Part shown: positions 59,228 to 64,000 of the stretch, piece after piece
Layout: every line of letters starts with the position of its first letter
Position numbering within the stretch: position 1 is the first letter of the stretch
Origin: an uncultured Prevotella sp.
GTDB taxonomy: Bacteria > Bacteroidota > Bacteroidia > Bacteroidales > Bacteroidaceae
Direction: 5' to 3'
NCBI GenBank assembly: GCA_900320905.1
Contig: ONTZ01000006.1
Location: 1-64,000 of the forward strand
Length of the DNA: 64,000 nucleotides
Notes under the pieces: generated by a model
What the model was told of the DNA's origin: nothing
Databases searched by the model: none
What the model saw: the letters and a program-made list of their open reading frames with translations, nothing else
Program-made: the position numbers and the translations under genes

Positions 59228-60070
59228 TTATAAGATTCTTCTGAACCAGTAATCAAAGCGTTGGAAGGCTTCTGTGGTCATAGCCGTTTCGTCGCTGCTA
59301 TCCATTCTGTAGAGCGGGATGTCGCGATACATAGCCGCAACAAGCGAGAAGGTACTTGGTGGACCTATCAGGAAATCGCATTCGGAAAGCATGAAAAGAT
59401 CTTCTGGCGCATTGCCGTGAAGATGATGAATGTGTACAGTCGGACACAGACGTTGGTAGGTCTCTTCCGATACAGCAGGATCATTGGTGGACAGATAGAC
59501 GTGAATGTCCTCATTCTGATGTATTGCGGCGAACCTGTTGATATGGCTCGCATAGGTATCGTCATCGAAGAGAAACTTGCCATCCTGCCAATCTGCATAG
59601 TCACCCCTGCGGATGTGGACACCGAGACGGATGGTGGACGGTGGAAGGTGGGGCGAGGCGGTTTTTTCTGCCTCCTGCATCTTTGTCCTGACAGGCTCTG
59701 TGTATTCATCGTCAATGGTGAACAGATCACAGATGTCCTTGCGGTACTTCAGGAACAGGTCATAGAATCGGACATTCCAACCACTGACCACGATATGCTT
59801 GTGGCGTAGCATCTTCTTTTCCAGTGCATCACGGTCACAGTCACTGTGCTTGAAACTGGCCGTTGGCAAAAGTTTCAGCGCTGCCAGATATTTTGCAAAT
59901 AGGTACCATCCGAAGCCTGTCAGGTTGGTGTGGCAGATATGGAAGTACTGGTACTTATAACTGAAGCGCATGGAGATAACCTTGCGTCCATGCTCCCTGC
60001 CCCAGGCATACACGTGGGCATACTGCAACAGGTTGTTGCACATCTGACTTTTATCTCTGGCGAATATCAT
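59228..60070 (-). CDS. GT11-like alpha-1,2-fucosyltransferase
   Basis: A 280-aa protein with GVHIRRGDYADW, the GT11 GDP-fucose binding motif (HxRRGDY), and FLIGPPSTFSLVAAM near the C-terminus. It probably adds fucose or a related sugar. It overlaps the GT90 gene by 4 bases. Confidence 0.78.
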   Translation of the reverse strand: MIFARDKSQMCNNLLQYAHVYAWGREHGRKVISMRFSYKYQYFHICHTNLTGFGWYLFAKYLAALKLLPTASFKHSDCDRDALEKKMLRHKHIVVSGWNVRFYDLFLKYRKDICDLFTIDDEYTEPVRTKMQEAEKTASPHLPPSTIRLGVHIRRGDYADWQDGKFLFDDDTYASHINRFAAIHQNEDIHVYLSTNDPAVSEETYQRLCPTVHIHHLHGNAPEDLFMLSECDFLIGPPSTFSLVAAMYRDIPLYRMDSSDETAMTTEAFQRFDYWFRRIL

Positions 60071-61065
60071 AACTCAACCTTGTTAGTGATTTCAAAATAC
60101 TTCTTCAGCACCAGGAGGGATATCAGTTTCTCGCGCTCCTTGTCGCGGAACTGGTCGACGTATTCGTGCGCATGCTTAATGATGGCTTCTGCCTCTTCTG
60201 GATGGTCAATATAGTATTGCAGGCGTTCTTCAAGATTGGAGAAATCATCGTTCACCTCTATGTAATGATAGTTTGGCTTGAGTGTTCCTTCCATGAACCA
60301 GGTCTCACAGGTGAGACGGGGCGTAACGGCAATACTGTTCGACGACATGACCCACTTCAGGTTTGAGGCTACGTCGTTGCCCTCAAGCGACATTACAAAC
60401 TTATAATCAAGGTGCTCGCCAATGGTCATTTTTTCAGCTTGCCATTCAGGATGATCATCCCATCTGTTGGTGGAGGCTGCATCAACAAGGGGAGACTGTC
60501 CATTGGCAAAATGTTCCATAAAAAGAGTCCTGTTTTCTTTCTGTTCTCCAAGATCTCCACGAAAGATGGCAACATTCTTCTTCTCACGCCATGTTTTCTT
60601 ATCGTCAACGAAAAGGAAATGACGGACTTTATCGAGTTTTAGTATCACCGAGTTCTGATTATCATCGCCAAGAGGACGACTCTTGATGATGGTTGGTAAT
60701 GGCAACAAGGTTGTGATGTCTCCATGGCGCAGTACCCACTTTAGTTTGCCACTGAAATAATGTGCTATCTCCATCGCATCGAAGTAGTAGGTTTTCTGGT
60801 TCGTCATGGGCTGCTTGTTCAGTGTCACTGCCTTCTCGTTCCACAATGTCTGGTCAATCGGTGAACTCGTAGTGAGTTTGTTGTAATAATCAACTCGTGA
60901 TATGATATAGTCTTTGTCTGAGCGGCTGTTAAACTTAGCAAGTTGTGATTTTAATTGTATTCGCCAGAACCACTTAGGAGTAATCTTGCACAGATAACTC
61001 TTTAGATAGTATGCAAACTTGCAATTCTTTCCATTGTTTAGCAGATAATATAACTTACGATTCAT
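60067..61065 (-). CDS. GT90 glycosyltransferase
   Basis: A 332-aa protein of the CAP10/GT90 family: KKNVAIFRGDLG, FVMSLEGNDVASNLKWVMSS and a C-terminal helical segment. GT90 enzymes transfer xylose or glucose, and in bacteria act in LPS or capsule cores. Two bases separate it from the LicD gene, so it is in the same operon. Confidence 0.82.
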   Translation of the reverse strand: MNRKLYYLLNNGKNCKFAYYLKSYLCKITPKWFWRIQLKSQLAKFNSRSDKDYIISRVDYYNKLTTSSPIDQTLWNEKAVTLNKQPMTNQKTYYFDAMEIAHYFSGKLKWVLRHGDITTLLPLPTIIKSRPLGDDNQNSVILKLDKVRHFLFVDDKKTWREKKNVAIFRGDLGEQKENRTLFMEHFANGQSPLVDAASTNRWDDHPEWQAEKMTIGEHLDYKFVMSLEGNDVASNLKWVMSSNSIAVTPRLTCETWFMEGTLKPNYHYIEVNDDFSNLEERLQYYIDHPEEAEAIIKHAHEYVDQFRDKEREKLISLLVLKKYFEITNKVEL

Positions 61066-61067
61066 GG

Positions 61068-61898
61068 TTACCTTATGAATGACCTGTTATCAGAATAATC
61101 CTTGTAAGGAAGATGATAGTCGAGATACTGGAAATTGTGGGTATGCTGATGTTCCTGTTTGGGTATGACCATATAATCGCCATAAGTGTAAGTGAGGTAG
61201 TCGTGAGCATGTTCTACTCCCATCACCTCTTTCCCTTCGAAGAGTACTGGCGTTGGCAAACCATACATATTCTTTGGCATCACACCACGGTGTCCATCAT
61301 CGAAATTCACAGTCATAGAGGATTGCTCGTAGTTATATTTACTCATGATGCGCTTAATCTTCTGCTGTAACTTGGTACGGGAATATAGTTTACGACAGAG
61401 CAGGGGAATCCACGAACTTGGTCCATGACCATGCTTGTAGGGATCGCGATGCAGGAAATACAAAACCTTTTTGTAGTACTCATAGCGAGTCAACTGTATC
61501 TCCTGAAGCAACTTACTGTCAGGCATACCGTCAATAGGAAACACGTCGATATAGAGCCCACCAATATAGTCTATATGCATACGCTCTATCAGTGTGGTGG
61601 TGTTATCCTGAATCTTGCCAAAGGGGAATGGATAATCATTGTCATTCTCTGCACAGATGGCTTCCAAATGACCGGGAAGCCACTCCTTGGCATGTTGCAT
61701 GAAACGTTCATAATCAGGGCGAGGCATGCAGACGTCGACATCATCGTCCCAAGGAATGAAACCGCCATGGCGGATGGCTCCCAACATGGTACCGTCGCAG
61801 ATATAGCAGCGGATGTTGTGCTCACGACATACGCGATCGACATCTATAAGAATGGGCAGGATGTGCTGTTGGAGTTCCTTTATACTATATGCTGGCAT
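61068..61898 (-). CDS. LicD-family phosphotransferase
   Basis: A 276-aa LicD protein: YICDGTMLGAIRHGGFIPWD followed by DDDVD, the nucleotidyltransferase-like metal site. LicD enzymes transfer phosphocholine, or in phosphonate clusters AEP, from the CDP-activated form onto glycans. With the AEP genes upstream, CDP-AEP is the likely donor. Gap to the cytidylyltransferase gene is 3 bases. Confidence 0.85.
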   Translation of the reverse strand: MPAYSIKELQQHILPILIDVDRVCREHNIRCYICDGTMLGAIRHGGFIPWDDDVDVCMPRPDYERFMQHAKEWLPGHLEAICAENDNDYPFPFGKIQDNTTTLIERMHIDYIGGLYIDVFPIDGMPDSKLLQEIQLTRYEYYKKVLYFLHRDPYKHGHGPSSWIPLLCRKLYSRTKLQQKIKRIMSKYNYEQSSMTVNFDDGHRGVMPKNMYGLPTPVLFEGKEVMGVEHAHDYLTYTYGDYMVIPKQEHQHTHNFQYLDYHLPYKDYSDNRSFIR

Positions 61899-61901
61899 AC
61901 A

Positions 61902-62633
61902 CTATATTCTTTTAATGATATTTTTTTCTGCATATTCAAGGTCTTGCTCGTCGTCAATCTCATACCAGGCCAGTCCTTCTTCACAAAGCACATAGACAGG
62001 GCTTACTGTCTGCGACATGTGTAGTAACTGGTACTCATAGCCTAACTTGTGGTTCTCGGCAATCTTGTTTTCGTAATCATTAGCCATTTTTGTAAAGAAT
62101 GGGGCAGACAACTTATGAATACCTACCAATTCTCCTTTGGCATCCAGTTCTTCTTTGTGGACGGAGCATCGGGTTAAAACGTGGTTGCTGTCACATTCCA
62201 CATAGTATTGGTCTTGGAACTTGGTGACAGGTGTTATCAGCATGACATCTGGTTGAACGCAGTCCAACAAAGCCTCAATGGCACGATGTTCGAAAATCAA
62301 GTCACTTTCGAGTAAGAGGAAATCTTCGTCAGGAGCCAATGCTGTTCGACAGCAATACAGGGTATACATGCTGTTTGTATCAGCATAGATAGGATTCTCA
62401 ACACATTCTATTTGAGGAAAGCGTTTCTCTAACTCCCGATAGGCTTCCTGATGATAGCCCACACCGATAATAATGCGCTTCATACCACAATCTATCAAGG
62501 TCTGCACAGAACGTTCAATCATAGGAACACCTCCAACCTCAATAAAGCCTTTGGGCATATCGTCTGTCTTATGGCCGAATCTGGTACCCATACCTGCTGC
62601 CATAATGACTGCTGTCGTTACTTTCTCAGGCAT
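61902..62633 (-). CDS. Cytidylyltransferase, PntC N-terminal-like
   Basis: A 243-aa nucleotidyltransferase: TAVIMAAGMGTRFGHKTDDM, PKGFIEVGGVPM and LLLESDLIFEH. It resembles LicC and the cytidylyltransferase half of PntC, which makes CDP-2-aminoethylphosphonate. Its last gene neighbour is the AEP transaminase, overlapping by 8 bases, the same two activities that PntC joins in one chain. Activity on AEP is inferred from this pairing. Confidence 0.82.
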   Translation of the reverse strand: MPEKVTTAVIMAAGMGTRFGHKTDDMPKGFIEVGGVPMIERSVQTLIDCGMKRIIIGVGYHQEAYRELEKRFPQIECVENPIYADTNSMYTLYCCRTALAPDEDFLLLESDLIFEHRAIEALLDCVQPDVMLITPVTKFQDQYYVECDSNHVLTRCSVHKEELDAKGELVGIHKLSAPFFTKMANDYENKIAENHKLGYEYQLLHMSQTVSPVYVLCEEGLAWYEIDDEQDLEYAEKNIIKRI

Positions 62634-63765
62634 GATAGACCGGCTTAATATTGTAGTAGTTCAACGCTTCTTTCAGCACGACAAAGAAATCTTCAATATC
62701 CGTCACGTCAATAGCCCCCAATGCACAAAGACGGAAGGTGTTGGTAGTAGAGATCTTTCCCGGATAGATGGTAAATCCACGTTCATAACAGTAATCGTGT
62801 ACATGCTCAAAACTCCAGTTAGGATCATCTGGATACTTGACTGAAACCACAAGTCCAGACTCTATGTTCTTATCAATCACTGTCTGGAATCCTAACTCAT
62901 CGAGTCCCTGATGAATGGCATCGTAGACTCTGCGATGGCGAGCAAACTTGGCCACTTCTCCTTCTGCAAAATATTCCTTCAGAGCCTGGATGGTGGCATA
63001 GATGGTCTGAACAGGAGGCGTGAAATGCATCTCGCCCGTCTTTTCGAAGTATTCGTACTGAAGGTAGAGATTGCAATAGTAAGAACGGGTAGGGTAGTTC
63101 TTAGAAGCCTTGATGATGTCTTCTCGCCCAATGATAAAAGATAGTCCAGACATGGCCATCAGGCCTTTTTGCGCTGAGGCCATACAGAAATCGACGTTAT
63201 CCTTGACCACATCCAGGGGAATCATGCCCAGCGTAGAAGTGGTGTCGGTAATGAAGATAGCGCCATACTGGTGAGCCAATGCGCCTATCTCGCGGATGGG
63301 GTTCAGAACACCTGTTCCTGTTTCATGGTGGCAACAATAAACCACGGCCACATCAGGATTATCCTGAAGAACCTGCTCTACTTTAGCCAGGTCGGGCTGT
63401 TTATAGACACTTGACTGGAGGTTGATATGGGGAATGTGATACATCTGGCATACTTCTACGGCACGAGTGTTGTAGGCACCATTGTTAACTACCAGTATCT
63501 TTTTACCTTCTGGTACAAGAGAGTTGATACAAATATCTATATTGATAGTCCCTGAACCACAAAACAGCACTGACGTGTATTGGTCCTCCGGAGCATGAAC
63601 CACTTTCAGAAGGTCAGAGCGAAGTTGCTTCATCAGTCCAGCAAACTCCTGTTCACGTGGACAGATATCTGGTACTACCTGTGCCATCTTTACCGTGTCC
63701 GTTGTCGTGGCAGGCCCAGGATTGAGCAGTATGTTTCTTTTTATTTTGATTGATTCCATCTTCAT
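62626..63765 (-). CDS. phnW: 2-aminoethylphosphonate-pyruvate transaminase
   Basis: A 379-aa PLP enzyme of the PhnW type: LLNPGPATTTDTVK at the start, CHHETGTGVLNPI, ITDTTSTLGMI and SAQKGLMAMSGLSF with the PLP Lys. In biosynthesis it converts phosphonoacetaldehyde to 2-aminoethylphosphonate. The upstream gene, phosphonopyruvate decarboxylase, overlaps by 4 bases, which fixes the biosynthetic direction. The start ATG may be 63765 or two codons later. Confidence 0.87.
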   Translation of the reverse strand: MKMESIKIKRNILLNPGPATTTDTVKMAQVVPDICPREQEFAGLMKQLRSDLLKVVHAPEDQYTSVLFCGSGTINIDICINSLVPEGKKILVVNNGAYNTRAVEVCQMYHIPHINLQSSVYKQPDLAKVEQVLQDNPDVAVVYCCHHETGTGVLNPIREIGALAHQYGAIFITDTTSTLGMIPLDVVKDNVDFCMASAQKGLMAMSGLSFIIGREDIIKASKNYPTRSYYCNLYLQYEYFEKTGEMHFTPPVQTIYATIQALKEYFAEGEVAKFARHRRVYDAIHQGLDELGFQTVIDKNIESGLVVSVKYPDDPNWSFEHVHDYCYERGFTIYPGKISTTNTFRLCALGAIDVTDIEDFFVVLKEALNYYNIKPVYHA

Positions 63766-64000
63766 TTATTTAAAAAATCCATGAGAGCCTCTTTATTCTG
63801 TATGGGTGTGGTAGTGGGGCGTCCCAGATCCTTACGATTTCCTTTCTTTACCCGTATCTCTAATAAAATAGGACCATCAATGGTTTGGAGTGGGGAGTGA
63901 GGCGTGAGGCGTGAAAGTTCTTTTTCTAACTCTTCTTTCGTTGCTACACTAATGGCTGCCTTATAGCCTACGGCTTTTGCAACTGCGGGCAAATCAATCT
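63762..64000 (-). CDS. ppd: Phosphonopyruvate decarboxylase, C-terminal part (cut by window edge)
   Basis: Seventy-nine codons to the window edge. The segment LPAVAKAVGYKAA, a variable Glu-rich helix and GPILLEIRVKKGNRKDLGRP match the end of ThDP-dependent phosphonopyruvate decarboxylase (Ppd/AepY). The enzyme makes phosphonoacetaldehyde from phosphonopyruvate. The partner PEP mutase is expected just beyond the edge. Confidence 0.82.
   Translation of the reverse strand, partial: IDLPAVAKAVGYKAAISVATKEELEKELSRLTPHSPLQTIDGPILLEIRVKKGNRKDLGRPTTTPIQNKEALMDFLNK

Noticed and set aside
1..64000. tRNA, rRNA, integrase or transposase genes
   Set aside because: None was recognised; island boundaries therefore rest only on repeats and gene content.

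Overview
The window looks like a chromosomal segment of a gut or rumen Bacteroidales, most like Prevotella in the broad sense. Promoters have the Bacteroidetes -7 box TAnnTTTG in front of many genes. The gene families (WYL regulators, BT4734-type primase cassette, propeller sensors, secreted GH31/GH2 enzymes, GT90, DUF4294, DUF4417) are typical of that order. No rRNA, tRNA or CRISPR array was found.

Region 1 (1-14,400) is an AT-rich accessory island: WYL regulator, DnaQ-like exonuclease, Fic protein, DnaB-type helicase, AAA+ ATPase, a small protein, two tandem DUF262 proteins (the first a fused GmrSD-like nuclease), three genes of unknown function, a small protein and a broken rhuM gene. Three promoters carry the same 23-bp inverted repeat exactly 7 bp upstream of the -7 box. 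Two more, including that of the WYL gene, carry degenerate versions in the same register. I read this as a locally regulated, defence-like locus; it is the best candidate here for an undescribed system.

Region 2 (14,400-20,360) holds an unknown 431-aa protein, a run of GCGAT repeats resembling iterons, and a mobile cassette: KilAC-like protein, two small proteins, BT4734-type primase/ATPase and an M15 peptidase.

Region 3 (20,390-41,800) is a carbohydrate locus without SusC/SusD: a XylE-like symporter, two paralogous propeller sensors, a PA14-containing GH31 alpha-xylosidase, a degenerate sensor kinase, a GH2 beta-galactosidase and a YicI-like GH31. All three sensors lack a recognisable phospho-acceptor histidine and response-regulator output. 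DUF4294, helix-hairpin-helix and PQQ-like propeller proteins follow.

Region 4 (41,800-50,950) starts with two striking non-coding arrays (42-bp period, then 22-bp period built on GTAC), then a GIY-YIG remnant, a type III restriction-modification operon with a small zinc-ribbon third gene, a DUF4417 cassette, a candidate small RNA, and rhuM and yhcG remnants.

Region 5 (50,960-64,000) is a surface-glycan cluster. Rightward genes encode two aminotransferases, a LicC-like nucleotidyltransferase, GT2, and a GT87 joined to a formylglycine-generating-enzyme domain. Leftward genes encode phosphonopyruvate decarboxylase (partial), AEP transaminase, a cytidylyltransferase-like protein, LicD, GT90, GT11-like and DUF6492 proteins. 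Together they predict a polysaccharide decorated with 2-aminoethylphosphonate.

Two small-scale themes cross the window: palindromic REP-like elements lying in frame inside several genes, and heptanucleotide repeats that in two genes encode the signal-peptide core.
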